Positions 51,287 through 60,364 of a stretch of 64,000 bases of DNA are shown here, piece by piece. Within the stretch, counting starts at the first letter, position 1, and each line of letters begins with the position of its first letter. The translations under genes and the position numbers were made by a program. Source of the DNA: Solimonas thermocellulolyticum (GTDB lineage: Bacteria; Pseudomonadota; Gammaproteobacteria; Nevskiales; Nevskiaceae); assembly GCF_040327995.1 (NCBI RefSeq), contig NZ_JBEPIJ010000001.1, positions 124,001-188,000 of the forward strand, in the 5' to 3' direction. The notes below the pieces were generated by a model. That model saw nothing but the letters and a program-made list of their open reading frames with translations. It ran no database searches and was not told the origin of the DNA.

Positions 51287-54040
51287 TCAGAACAGCGCGT
51301 CCGCGTCCACCGCCGCGATAAGCCGCGCCGGCTGCGGTGCCGTGCGCGACTGCGAGAAGTCCTGGCGCTGCGCCGCGAACTGCGCGGCCGGTGCGCCCCT
51401 GCCGAAGAAGTAGCCTTGTGCCGCATCGCAACCGCGTTCACGCAGCACCGCAAGCTGCTCCGCCGTCTCCACGCCCTCGGCGACGACACCGATGCCGAGA
51501 CTGTGCGCCATCGCGATGATCGCGTTGACGATCGCGGCATCGGCCGGATCGTCGATGAGGTCGCGCACGAAGCTGCCGTCGATCTTCAGCAGATCGATCG
51601 GAAAGCGCGTGATGTAGGCCAGACTCGAATAGCCGGTGCCGAAATCATCGACCGCGACGCGCACGCCGAGCGCGCGCAGCCGATCGAGCGTGTTCAGGAT
51701 CTGCTCGGACGGCTTGAGCAGCGTGCCCTCGGTGATTTCCAGCACCAGGAACTGCGGATCGAGGCCGCCGTCGGCGCAGGCCGACTCGACCATCGCGGCG
51801 ATGTCGGGCCGTGCGAACTGGCGCGGCGACAGGTTCACGGAAACCGACAGCGGCTGACCGAGGCGCAACTGTATCTGGCGCGCCTCGGCGCAGGCGGATC
51901 GCAGCGTCCATTCGCCGATCGCGACGATCTGGCCGGTTTCCTCGGCCACCGGAATGAACTCGGCCGGCGAGATCATGCCGCGTTCCGGATGCTGCCAGCG
52001 GATCAGCGCTTCGGCACCGAGCAGATCGCCGGTGCGCAGGCACATCAGCGGCTCGTAGTGCATCACGAACTGCCCGCCGGCGAGCGCCTTGCGGATCGCC
52101 CCTTCGAGCTCGAGCTTGTGGCGCGCGCGGCGCATCATCTCGGCGCTGAACATGCGGTAGTGCCCGCGCCCCGAGGCCTTGGCGTCGTACATCGCCGCGT
52201 CGGCATTGCGCAGCAGCGTCGCGACATCGTCGCCGTCGTTCGGATAGCAGCTCACGCCCACGCTGGCGCCGACGTGCAGCTCGTGACCGTCGATCAGCAT
52301 CGGCGTCTCGAAGGCGGCGAGGATGCTGCCGGCAATGCGTGCGATCGCATCGCCGTCGGTCACGCCGTCGACCAGCACGACGAACTCGTCACCGCCCATG
52401 CGCGCGACGGTGTCGCAGTCGCGCACGCGGCTGCACAGCCGCGCGGCGACCATCAGCAGCACGCGATCGCCGATCTCGTGCCCGAGCGAGTCGTTGATGC
52501 GCTTGAACTGGTCGAGATCGATCATCATCACGCCGATCATGCGGCGCTCACGCGCGGCCTGCGTGATCGCCACGTCGAGCCGGTCCTGCAGCAGCGAGCG
52601 GTTCGGCAGTTGCGTGAGCGCGTCGTGGTCGGCAAGCCTGCGGATGCGCTGTTCCTGGCGCTTGCTCTCGGTGATGTCGGCGATGACGCCGACCAGGCGC
52701 TGCACCGGGCTCTCGTCCTCGACGACGCTGATCGCCAGCGACATCGGGAACTCCTCGCCGTCGCGGCGCAGGCCGATGACCTCGCGACGCAGGCCGACGA
52801 TGTTGCGACTGCCGCCGCGCTGGAAGTTGGCGACCAGCGCGTCGTGACGCGCACGGAAGCGCTCGGGCATCAGCATCGAGACGTTGCGCCCGATGACCTC
52901 GTCGGCGCGATAGCCGAACATGCGCTCGGCCGCACGGTTGAAGCTGAGCACGGTGCCGTGCGGGTCGATCGTGAGGATGCCCTCGATACTGCTCTCCACG
53001 ATCGCGCGGTGCGCGGCCTCGGACGCGCGCAGCGCCTCGGTCATCTGCCGCGCGAGTACTTGCGCGCGGGCTTCGGATTGACCGGAGGTGCGCCGCACCC
53101 ACCACAGCATCAGGCTCAGCAGCAGCACGCCGCCGAAGACATACGGAGCCGCCGAGCGGCGATGCGGGCCGACGTGGCGGTCGGCCGCAAGTCCGAACGT
53201 CCACACACGCCCGTAAACCTCGAAGTCCTGCGTCTCGCGGAACACCACCTGCTCTGGCGGCGCGTCTCCATGCAGCTTCGTGCCGTCGCCTTCGGTCAGG
53301 TACAGATGCAGGCCGGGCGTGCGCACATCGCTCAGCCCGCCGATCAGATCGGGCATGCGGATCGCCGCGTAGACGAAGCCGACCAGTGACGACCGGCGCT
53401 CGGTCACGGTGGGCGGCACTGCGCCTCCGGCGTAGACCGGCACGAACAGCAGCACCGACGGCGTGCGGTCGCCCGGCAGCGCGCTGGCGAGCACCACGCG
53501 ACCGCTCATCACAGCGCGACCCTCGTCGCGGGCGCGCTGCATCGCCTCGGCACGCAGCGGACTCGTGTACAGGTCGTAACCAAAGACCCGCCTACGCGCC
53601 TCGTCGACGGGCGCGATCAGCCTGACGATGGCGCTCTGCGCGCCGGATCCCGACGGCCAGACGGTGAAATCGGGCGTCGCGGCGCGCTGGCGCGCCACGT
53701 ACGCCGCAACCGCGTGCGCCGGCAACCAGTCGGCATAGGCCACGGCGTCCAGGCCGGGAAACTGTCGCGGGATGTCGAATCCGCGCATGAAACGCTGCCA
53801 GTCCTCGCGTCCGACCGCCTCAGACACGGCGAGAAAGCTGGCGCCGGCGCTCAGCACCTGCTCGTAGGCCAGCAGGCGATCGCGCAACTGCGCCTGCAGC
53901 CGCAGACTCTCGTGCTGGAAATGCGCCTGGTCGCGACGCTGCTCGAAGCGACGTACCTGGTCCGCCGCGACCACGGCGATGGCCAGAACCAGCAGACAGA
54001 GCGCGGCATCGCGCAGCACGGTGCGGAGCTTGCGCTGCAT
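51287..54040 (-). CDS. CHASE-PAS-GGDEF-EAL cyclic-di-GMP protein
   Basis: 917 residues. Membrane helix at 10-28, periplasmic CHASE-like sensor (about 40-285, PRQFPGLDAVAYADWLP), second helix (300-315), PAS (345-455, IVESSIEGILTID, FGYRADEVIGR), GGDEF domain with intact GGDEF (549-553) and inhibitory I-site RDCD (540-543), and EAL domain with EAL (677-679), SVNLSPRQF, LEITEG, VDDFGTGYSSL, LKIDGSF, AEGVET and AQGYFFG. Both cyclase and phosphodiesterase active sites look complete. Start is taken as ATG 54040; an upstream start at 54145 adds 35 residues. Confidence 0.93.
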   Translation of the reverse strand: MQRKLRTVLRDAALCLLVLAIAVVAADQVRRFEQRRDQAHFQHESLRLQAQLRDRLLAYEQVLSAGASFLAVSEAVGREDWQRFMRGFDIPRQFPGLDAVAYADWLPAHAVAAYVARQRAATPDFTVWPSGSGAQSAIVRLIAPVDEARRRVFGYDLYTSPLRAEAMQRARDEGRAVMSGRVVLASALPGDRTPSVLLFVPVYAGGAVPPTVTERRSSLVGFVYAAIRMPDLIGGLSDVRTPGLHLYLTEGDGTKLHGDAPPEQVVFRETQDFEVYGRVWTFGLAADRHVGPHRRSAAPYVFGGVLLLSLMLWWVRRTSGQSEARAQVLARQMTEALRASEAAHRAIVESSIEGILTIDPHGTVLSFNRAAERMFGYRADEVIGRNVSMLMPERFRARHDALVANFQRGGSRNIVGLRREVIGLRRDGEEFPMSLAISVVEDESPVQRLVGVIADITESKRQEQRIRRLADHDALTQLPNRSLLQDRLDVAITQAARERRMIGVMMIDLDQFKRINDSLGHEIGDRVLLMVAARLCSRVRDCDTVARMGGDEFVVLVDGVTDGDAIARIAGSILAAFETPMLIDGHELHVGASVGVSCYPNDGDDVATLLRNADAAMYDAKASGRGHYRMFSAEMMRRARHKLELEGAIRKALAGGQFVMHYEPLMCLRTGDLLGAEALIRWQHPERGMISPAEFIPVAEETGQIVAIGEWTLRSACAEARQIQLRLGQPLSVSVNLSPRQFARPDIAAMVESACADGGLDPQFLVLEITEGTLLKPSEQILNTLDRLRALGVRVAVDDFGTGYSSLAYITRFPIDLLKIDGSFVRDLIDDPADAAIVNAIIAMAHSLGIGVVAEGVETAEQLAVLRERGCDAAQGYFFGRGAPAAQFAAQRQDFSQSRTAPQPARLIAAVDADALF

Positions 54041-54218
54041 CAACGCGCCGCCCGTGCTGCCGTCGAGTTGTTCCGTGCCGAGCGCATGGCGGTGTCCATG
54101 GCGTCCTGGATTGGGGCGTACCGCATGCTGCATCGGCCGCCGCACGGCGGGACCGCAGCCCTGCGGGAACGGGCGGTCGCGGTGCGCCGATCAGCGGTCG
54201 CGCCGGACGCGCTCGCCC

Positions 54219-55202
54219 TTACGCAGTGGCGCCGCCGCAGGAGGAGCCGGCGCCGGCGCTGCAGCCGAGGCAGTGATCGCCGAGACGGATGCGCCGGCGC
54301 AGCAGGCGCTCGGCGTCGAAATCGAAGATGGTTTCCGCGCTGCCGTCTTCGCGTTGCAGGTAAAGGCCGAGCTGCTGGTTGAAGTCGCAGTCGTAGAGCC
54401 GGCCCTGATGATCGACGCTGATCAGATCGCGGCACATGACGTTTTCGGCGGCCGCCGGATTGAACGCGGCGAGCAGCTTGTCCATGTAGGCCGCGTATTG
54501 CCCGCTCTTTTCGAGATGCAGGCGGAAGCGGTGGATCGGCATGTTGGTGATCGTGAACAGGGCGTTGAAGTACACACCGAACTGCTGTGCGAGCGCCTTG
54601 CGGTAATCCGCCTCCAGGCTCGCCTGCGGCGCCGGCAGATACGGCCCCACCGGGTTGTAGACCAGATTCAGCACCAGGCCGCTGCCGGGGATGCCGTAGC
54701 CCACCGCGTTGAGTCGCTTCAGCGCCTCGATGCTCTTGGCGAACACCCCGCTGCCACGCTGCGCATCGGTGAAATAGGGCTGGTAATAGGGCAGCGACGA
54801 CACCACCTCGACGCGCTGCCGGGCAAAAAACGCCGGCAGATGATCCATCGGCTGCTTGGTCGCCGGATCGCCGTCGAACTGCACCGTGAGGTTGTGACGC
54901 ACGATCACGCGCCGGCCGAGCGCTCGCGCGCGCTCGACCAGCGTGACGAACTGCGGATGCAGCTCCGGCGCGCCGCCGGTCAGATCCAGCGTGCCGATCT
55001 GCGGGTGACGTTCGAGCACATCGAGACAGGCGGCGATGCCCTCGGCCGACAGCATCTCGGTACGCGCCGGCGAGGCGTCGACATGACAGTGCCGGCAAGC
55101 CTGATTGCAGCGCCGGGTGATGTTGAGCTGCAAGGTGTCGATGCGGCGCGGCGGCAGCGCGATGCCGCGCCGCTCAAGCTCCGTGGAGAAGCGATCGCTC
55201 AC
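54219..55202 (-). CDS. arsS: Arsenosugar biosynthesis radical SAM protein ArsS
   Basis: 327 residues. Radical SAM cluster motif CNQACRHCH (Cys32, Cys36, Cys39), then DLTGGAPELHPQF, LVLNLVYNPVGPYLPAPQ, and a C-terminal Cys-rich DUF3641 part ending CLGCSAGAGSSCGG. ArsS inserts the 5'-deoxyadenosyl group of SAM onto dimethylarsenite to form arsenosugars. It overlaps its AhpD-like partner by 4 bases. No arsM or arsR was seen in the window. Confidence 0.93.
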   Translation of the reverse strand: MSDRFSTELERRGIALPPRRIDTLQLNITRRCNQACRHCHVDASPARTEMLSAEGIAACLDVLERHPQIGTLDLTGGAPELHPQFVTLVERARALGRRVIVRHNLTVQFDGDPATKQPMDHLPAFFARQRVEVVSSLPYYQPYFTDAQRGSGVFAKSIEALKRLNAVGYGIPGSGLVLNLVYNPVGPYLPAPQASLEADYRKALAQQFGVYFNALFTITNMPIHRFRLHLEKSGQYAAYMDKLLAAFNPAAAENVMCRDLISVDHQGRLYDCDFNQQLGLYLQREDGSAETIFDFDAERLLRRRIRLGDHCLGCSAGAGSSCGGATA

Positions 55203-55534
55203 AGCACCAGCTTGTCGAGATGGTTATTCATCTGGATCGCGTGGGCGAGCGTGATGCCGGCCTTCATCGTCGCCGCCACGTGCACCGCCTCCATCATCTG
55301 CTCGGGATTGGCGCCGGCTTCGAGGCAGGCGGTGGTGTAGGCGTCGATGCAGTACGGGCATTTTTCGGCATGCGCGATCGCCAACGCGATCAGCGCCTTC
55401 TCGCGCCGGGTCAGCGCGCCGTCGGCACCGGTGACCTGACCGTAGTATTTGAAAAACTGCTCGGCCAGCGGCCCAGCGTGGCGGCCGATATCGCCGAACT
55501 TCTTGAGGTCTTCGGATTCGTAGTAGCTGCTCAT
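55199..55534 (-). CDS. ArsS-associated AhpD-like protein
   Basis: 111 residues, carboxymuconolactone-decarboxylase/AhpD fold. The redox CxxC is in HAEKCPYCIDAY (Cys59, Cys62), preceded by LTRREKALIALAIAHAE, and MMEAVHVAATMKAGITLAHAIQMNNHL completes the fold. This small peroxidase-like protein is the regular partner of arsS and is usually named arsenosugar biosynthesis-associated. It is translated first and couples to arsS through the 4-base overlap. Confidence 0.9.
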   Translation of the reverse strand: MSSYYESEDLKKFGDIGRHAGPLAEQFFKYYGQVTGADGALTRREKALIALAIAHAEKCPYCIDAYTTACLEAGANPEQMMEAVHVAATMKAGITLAHAIQMNNHLDKLVL

Positions 55535-55662
55535 CGCGGGGTACTCCGCTCTCGGGTCGGATCAGCCTAGCACCGTACGTCCGTTCATCGCCGAACGGAT
55601 GCCGCGAGCATCCGAGCCGCTACAATGCGCGCCCGTTCTCGATCGGCCCCGAGCCGTCTACC

Positions 55663-57066
55663 ATGGCCGCGACCCGTTCCTCCGCAGCCGAGCGTCCCCG
55701 CAAGCCGCGCGCGGCCAAGGCCGCGCCCAAGGTCGGCTTCGTTTCACTGGGCTGTCCCAAGGCCCTGGTCGATTCCGAGCGCATCCTCACCCAGTTGCGC
55801 GCCGAGGGCTACGAGACCGTACCGAGCTACGCCGCGGCCGACGTGGTCATCGTCAACACCTGCGGCTTCATCGATGCCGCGGTCGAAGAATCGCTCGAGG
55901 CCATCGACGAGGCCCTGGCCGAGAACGGCAAGGTCATCGTCACCGGCTGCCTCGGCGCCGGACCCAAGAGCGGCCTCGTCCGCGAAAAGTTTCCGGACCT
56001 CTTGTCGATCAGCGGCCCGCAGGATTACGCGAGCGTGATGAACGCCGTGCACGCCGCCGTGCCGCCGGCGCACGATCCGTTCTTCGACCTGCTGCCACCG
56101 CAGGGCGTCAAGCTCACGCCCCGGCACTACGCGTATCTGAAGATCTCCGAGGGCTGCAATCACAAATGCAGCTTCTGCATCATCCCGACCATGCGCGGCA
56201 GGCTCGCCTCGCGCCCAATCGGTGAGGTGCTCAGCGAGGCACAGAAGCTGGTGAGATCCGGCGTGCAGGAGCTGCTGGTGATCTCGCAGGACACCTCGGC
56301 CTACGGCGCCGATCTGAAGTACGCGCCGGACCGCTGGCGCGACGCCGAGTACGCGACGCGCCTGTTCGACCTGTGCCGCGGCCTCGGCGAACTCGGCACG
56401 GACGGCATGCGTCCGTGGGTGCGGCTGCACTACGTCTACCCCTACCCGCACGTCGACGACATCATTCCGCTGATGGCCGAGGGAAAGCTCTTGCCCTATC
56501 TCGACATCCCGTTCCAGCACGCCTCGAAGTCGGTGCTCAAGGCGATGAAGCGTCCGGCCGCGGCCGAGGACGCGCTCAGGCGCCTCGCCGCCTGGCGCCG
56601 CATCTGCCCTGATCTGACCATCCGCTCGACCTTCATCGTCGGCTTTCCCGGTGAGACCGAGGCGGATTTCCAGTTGCTGCTCGACTGGCTCGACGAGGCA
56701 CAGCTCGACCGCGTCGGCTGCTTTACGTACTCGCCGGTCGAAGGCGCCAAGGCCAACGAGCTGCCCGGCGCGGTGCCGGACGAGGTCAAGCAGGAGCGTT
56801 ACCACCGCTTCATGCAGAAGCAGGCCGCCATCAGCGCCGCCAAGTTGAGGAGGAAGATCGGGCAGACCATCGAGGTGCTGATTGACGAGATTCACGAGGA
56901 TGCGGCCAGCGTCGGCCGCTCCTGGGCGGATGCGCCGGAGATCGACGGCAAGGTCTACGTCAAGGGCCTCGGCAAAACCGGCAAGCTCAAGATCCTGCCC
57001 GGCCAGCGGGTGAAGGCGAAGGTCGTCGACGCCGACGACTACGACCTGTTCGCGACACTCGCCTGA
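55663..57066 (+). CDS. rimO: Ribosomal protein S12 methylthiotransferase RimO
   Basis: 467 residues. Radical SAM MTTase that methylthiolates Asp88 of S12. First Fe-S cluster from Cys31 (SLGCPKAL), Cys67 (VNTCGFID) and Cys96 (TGCLGAG); radical SAM cluster in CNHKCSFC (Cys165, 169, 172); RLHYVYPYPHVDDIIPLM and STFIVGFPGETEADF are typical. C-terminal TRAM domain about 395-465. The N-terminus has an extra 20-residue basic stretch before the conserved start. Convergent with the TetR gene with no gap. Confidence 0.95.
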   Translation: MAATRSSAAERPRKPRAAKAAPKVGFVSLGCPKALVDSERILTQLRAEGYETVPSYAAADVVIVNTCGFIDAAVEESLEAIDEALAENGKVIVTGCLGAGPKSGLVREKFPDLLSISGPQDYASVMNAVHAAVPPAHDPFFDLLPPQGVKLTPRHYAYLKISEGCNHKCSFCIIPTMRGRLASRPIGEVLSEAQKLVRSGVQELLVISQDTSAYGADLKYAPDRWRDAEYATRLFDLCRGLGELGTDGMRPWVRLHYVYPYPHVDDIIPLMAEGKLLPYLDIPFQHASKSVLKAMKRPAAAEDALRRLAAWRRICPDLTIRSTFIVGFPGETEADFQLLLDWLDEAQLDRVGCFTYSPVEGAKANELPGAVPDEVKQERYHRFMQKQAAISAAKLRRKIGQTIEVLIDEIHEDAASVGRSWADAPEIDGKVYVKGLGKTGKLKILPGQRVKAKVVDADDYDLFATLA

Positions 57067-57792
57067 TCAGCGAGCGAGCGCCCTGAGCGCCTGCGGCATG
57101 CGCATCGCCATCGCGCCCCACAGCAGCATCAGGATGAAGCGCTGCGCCTCGATGCGAATCTGTTCACGGCGCTGCGGCTGTTCGAGATAGTCCAGCGAGT
57201 AGAACGCCATCTCGCGGATCACCACGGTGGCGATGCCGTGAACGGCATCGGCATCGACGAACTGCGGCGGCACGATCTCCAGCACGTCCTCGGCCATGTC
57301 GCGCGCCAGGTCGTCGAACACCGTGCGCAGCGCAGCGCGCAGCACCGGCGAGGTGCCGTGCAGCTCGCGGATGCCGACGACATAAGCCTGTTGGTGCTCG
57401 GTGACGAACTCCAGCACCAGCGCCACCGATTCTTCGACGATGGCCTCGGCGCGGCGCATCAGCTCCAACGGATCGCGCACGTCGTCGAGCCGCAGCGCAT
57501 CCCCCATCGGCCGCCGCCGACGCTCGCGCAGACCCTGCCGCAATTCGCCGGCCAGCGCCTCGATCACGGCGAGACCCAGATCGTCGAAGCTCTTGAAATG
57601 GCGATAGAAGGTGTTCGGGTTCAGCCCGGCCTGCCGCGCCACCTCGCGCAAGCCCAGCGAGGCCAGGCTGCGCGTGGTCGCGGCGAGCTGCAAGGCGGCG
57701 GCCATGAGCTTCTGGCGTCCGCTGCGCGGCGCCTCCGGCGGCGTTCGGCCCGCCTTCGGCCGGGCCCGACCCGACCCCGAATTCTTTTTCAT
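57067..57792 (-). CDS. TetR family regulator, FabR/DesT-like
   Basis: 241 residues. N-terminal HTH about 25-75: RQKLMAAALQLA, LGLREVARQAGLNPNTFYRHFKSFDDLGLAVIEALA. The NPNTFYRHFKSFDDLGL phrase is close to E. coli FabR and Pseudomonas DesT, repressors that sense unsaturated/saturated acyl-CoA ratios. The C-terminal ligand domain is helical. It is divergent from the PF10118 gene, with interlocked palindromes between them that are likely its operator. Confidence 0.88.
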   Translation of the reverse strand: MKKNSGSGRARPKAGRTPPEAPRSGRQKLMAAALQLAATTRSLASLGLREVARQAGLNPNTFYRHFKSFDDLGLAVIEALAGELRQGLRERRRRPMGDALRLDDVRDPLELMRRAEAIVEESVALVLEFVTEHQQAYVVGIRELHGTSPVLRAALRTVFDDLARDMAEDVLEIVPPQFVDADAVHGIATVVIREMAFYSLDYLEQPQRREQIRIEAQRFILMLLWGAMAMRMPQALRALAR

Positions 57793-57849
57793 TTCAGTGG
57801 CATGGATGAAAATTACAATGGAACCATGACATCAATCGTTGACATCGTC

Positions 57850-57879
57850 GTAGACGCTCGTCTACCGTAGCGGTAGACG
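57850..57879. promoter_or_regulatory. Interlocked palindromic operator, probable TetR site
   Basis: GTAGACG-CT-CGTCTAC (57850-57865) is a perfect 16-base palindrome. Its right half is reused in CGTCTACCG-TAG-CGGTAGACG (57859-57879), a second perfect palindrome. A consensus -35 TTGACA (57839-57844) sits just upstream, so a bound repressor would cover the promoter of the hydrolase gene. Confidence 0.7.
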
Positions 57880-57922
57880 ATTGTACACATCGCCTCCCGG
57901 CGAGCCGCATAGGAGACTCCCG

Positions 57923-58789
57923 ATGAAGCCGTCCAAGGTCACGCACCTCACCGCCAAGGCGCAATCCCCCGTGCTGCCGACGCGCCGCGACATCCGTTTC
58001 GATCTGCCCGCCGAGCACATCGCCGACTGGAACAAGGGCAGCGTGCATCTCTCGCAGTTCATGAACACGCTGTCGATCTTCTTCCCGGTCGGCGAGCGCT
58101 TCTTCATCGATGCGGTGCGTCAGTACCGCGACCAGATCACCGACCCCGAGCTACAGAAGGCGGTGACCGCCTTCATCGGCCAGGAGGCGATGCACGGCCG
58201 TGAGCACGAGGAATACAACGCGCTGCTGTTCGCACGCGTGCCGGAAGCGGCCCAGGTCGAGCGCTTCGTGTTCGCCCTGCTGGAGAACGTCAAGAAGCTG
58301 CCGCCACGCATGCGCCTGTCCGCGACCATCGCGCTGGAGCACTTCACCGCGATCATGGCCGATGGCCTGCTCGGCGATGAGCGCCTGCTCGACGGCGCAG
58401 AGCCACACTTTGCACGCCTGTGGCGCTGGCACGCGCTCGAGGAGACCGAGCACAAGGCCGTGGCCTTCGATGTCTGGGACACGGTCATGGGCCGCGGTAC
58501 CGCAGCCTACTTGGAGCGCAGCGCGGGCATGGTGCTGGCGACGGTGATCTTCTGGTCGATCATGATTCCGGCCTATCTCGCGGTGATCCGCCGCGAGGGC
58601 AAGCTCACCGATCTCAAGGGCTGGCGCTACTTCTTCCAGCAGAGCTTCACCAAGGTGCCGTTCTTCCCGGGCCTGCTCAGGCCGTATCTGGACTACTTTC
58701 GTCGCGACTTCCATCCCTGGGATCACGACAACCGCCACTTCCTTGAGCAGATCGACGGCACGCTGGGCGAGCTTCGCGCCGCCGCCTGA
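57923..58789 (+). CDS. Metal-dependent hydrolase family protein (PF10118)
   Basis: 288 residues, helical di-metal protein of the Metal_hydrol (PF10118) family: HLSQFMNTLSIFFPVGERFF, AVTAFIGQEAMHGREHEEYN (E/H ligand pattern), IALEHFTAIMADGLLGDERL and WHALEETEHKAVAFDVW with the second ExxH set. Helix near 220-240 is hydrophobic, so it may be membrane-associated. AGGAGA precedes the ATG at 57923. It resembles ferritin-like di-iron oxygenases and often sits beside Baeyer-Villiger monooxygenases, as here. Confidence 0.85.
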   Translation: MKPSKVTHLTAKAQSPVLPTRRDIRFDLPAEHIADWNKGSVHLSQFMNTLSIFFPVGERFFIDAVRQYRDQITDPELQKAVTAFIGQEAMHGREHEEYNALLFARVPEAAQVERFVFALLENVKKLPPRMRLSATIALEHFTAIMADGLLGDERLLDGAEPHFARLWRWHALEETEHKAVAFDVWDTVMGRGTAAYLERSAGMVLATVIFWSIMIPAYLAVIRREGKLTDLKGWRYFFQQSFTKVPFFPGLLRPYLDYFRRDFHPWDHDNRHFLEQIDGTLGELRAAA

Positions 58790-58810
58790 CCCACCGGAGC
58801 CAGAACGAAC

Positions 58811-60361
58811 ATGGGCATGTACGAGAACCCCGCGCCGCGCGGACCGACGCAGCACCGCGTGGCGATCATCGGCAGCGGCTTTTCCGGCCTGGGCATGGCG
58901 ATCCGCCTCAAGCAGTCGGGCGAGCACGACTTCGTCGTCTTCGAGAAAGAGGGCGGCGTCGGCGGCACCTGGCGTGTGAACCACTACCCAGGTTGCGCCT
59001 GCGACGTGCAGTCGCATCTGTACTCGTATTCGTTCGAGCCGAATCCGCGCTGGTCACGCATGTTCGCTCCGCAGCCGGAGATCAAGGCCTATCTCGAACA
59101 CTGCGCGCGCAAATACGGCGTGCTGCCGCATCTGCGCTTCAACACCGAGATCCGCAGCGCACGCTGGGACGAGGACGCAGCCCTATGGCGCATCACCGAC
59201 GCCGACGGCATCGAACACACCGCCAAGGTGCTCATCTCGGGCATGGGCGGGCTGTCCACGCCCGCCTACCCGGACGTGCCGGGCATCGAGCACTTCAAGG
59301 GCAAGACCTTCCACTCGCAGCAATGGGACCACGACTTTGACCTCACCAGCAAGCGCGTCGCCGTGATCGGCACCGGCGCTTCGGCGATCCAGTTCGTGCC
59401 GCAGATCCAGCCCAAGGTCGCGCGCCTTGACCTGTACCAGCGCACGCCGCCGTGGATCGTGCCCAAGCCGGACCGCGCGATCACGGCGGCCGAGAAAACC
59501 GTGTTCGAGAATCTGCCCTTCGTGCAGACCGCGCTGCGCGCGGCGATCTACGGCATGCTCGAAAGCCGCGCGCTGGCCTTCAGCGTAGAGCCGCGCATCA
59601 TGAAGCTCGCGCAGAAGATGGCCGAGGCGCACATCCGCCGCCAGGTCGAGGATCCGGTGCTGCGCGCCAAGCTCACGCCCGATTACACCATGGGCTGCAA
59701 GCGCGTGCTGATCTCCGACGACTACTACCCGGCGCTGACGCAACCGAACGTGGAGGTCATCACCAGCGGCATCCGCGAAGTGCGCGCCCACAGCCTGATC
59801 GACACCGACGGCGTCGAGCGCGAAGTCGACGCGATCATCTTCGGCACGGGCTTCAAGGCCACCGATCCAGTCCCGCGCGGCGTCGTCTACGGCCGTGACG
59901 GTCGCGATCTGGTGGACGCCTGGCCGCAGGGTCCCGAGGCCTACAAGGGCGCGGCGGTCGCCGGCTTCCCGAATCTGTTCTTCATCATGGGGCCCAACAC
60001 CGGACTCGGCCACAACTCGATGGTCTACATGATCGAGTCGCAGATCGCCTATGTGGCCGATGCGCTGAAGATCATGGACCGGCGCCGGCTGCGCTCGGTG
60101 GAAGTGCATCCGGCGGCGCAGAAGGCCTACAACGCATCCCTGCAAGAACGGCTGCAGAAGGCGATCTGGAGCGTCGGCGGCTGCAAGAGCTGGTACGTGC
60201 ACCCGGTCAGCGGCCGCAACGTCACGCTGTGGCCGGGCTTCACCTGGCAGTTCCGCCGCGCGACCCGGCGCTTCGATCCGCTCGCCTACACCCTCAAGCC
60301 TGCCGGCAAGCCGCGCTCGCTGGGCAACGCGCGCCCCAGCACGGCGCGCCAGCCGGCGTAG
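58811..60361 (+). CDS. Baeyer-Villiger-type flavin monooxygenase
   Basis: 516 residues, FAD/NADPH enzyme inserting oxygen next to ketones. FAD site VAIIGSGFSGLGMAIRL (21-28), GGVGGTWRVNHYPGCACDV, the fingerprint FKGKTFHSQQWD (162-173) and NADPH site VAVIGTGASAIQFV (187-192). DYTMGCKRVLISDDYYPAL and GFPNLFFIMGPNTGLGHNSM follow the usual order. It lies 21 bases after the PF10118 gene and is probably in its transcript. Substrate may be a steroid or long-chain ketone; not proven. Confidence 0.92.
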   Translation: MGMYENPAPRGPTQHRVAIIGSGFSGLGMAIRLKQSGEHDFVVFEKEGGVGGTWRVNHYPGCACDVQSHLYSYSFEPNPRWSRMFAPQPEIKAYLEHCARKYGVLPHLRFNTEIRSARWDEDAALWRITDADGIEHTAKVLISGMGGLSTPAYPDVPGIEHFKGKTFHSQQWDHDFDLTSKRVAVIGTGASAIQFVPQIQPKVARLDLYQRTPPWIVPKPDRAITAAEKTVFENLPFVQTALRAAIYGMLESRALAFSVEPRIMKLAQKMAEAHIRRQVEDPVLRAKLTPDYTMGCKRVLISDDYYPALTQPNVEVITSGIREVRAHSLIDTDGVEREVDAIIFGTGFKATDPVPRGVVYGRDGRDLVDAWPQGPEAYKGAAVAGFPNLFFIMGPNTGLGHNSMVYMIESQIAYVADALKIMDRRRLRSVEVHPAAQKAYNASLQERLQKAIWSVGGCKSWYVHPVSGRNVTLWPGFTWQFRRATRRFDPLAYTLKPAGKPRSLGNARPSTARQPA

Positions 60362-60364
60362 GGA

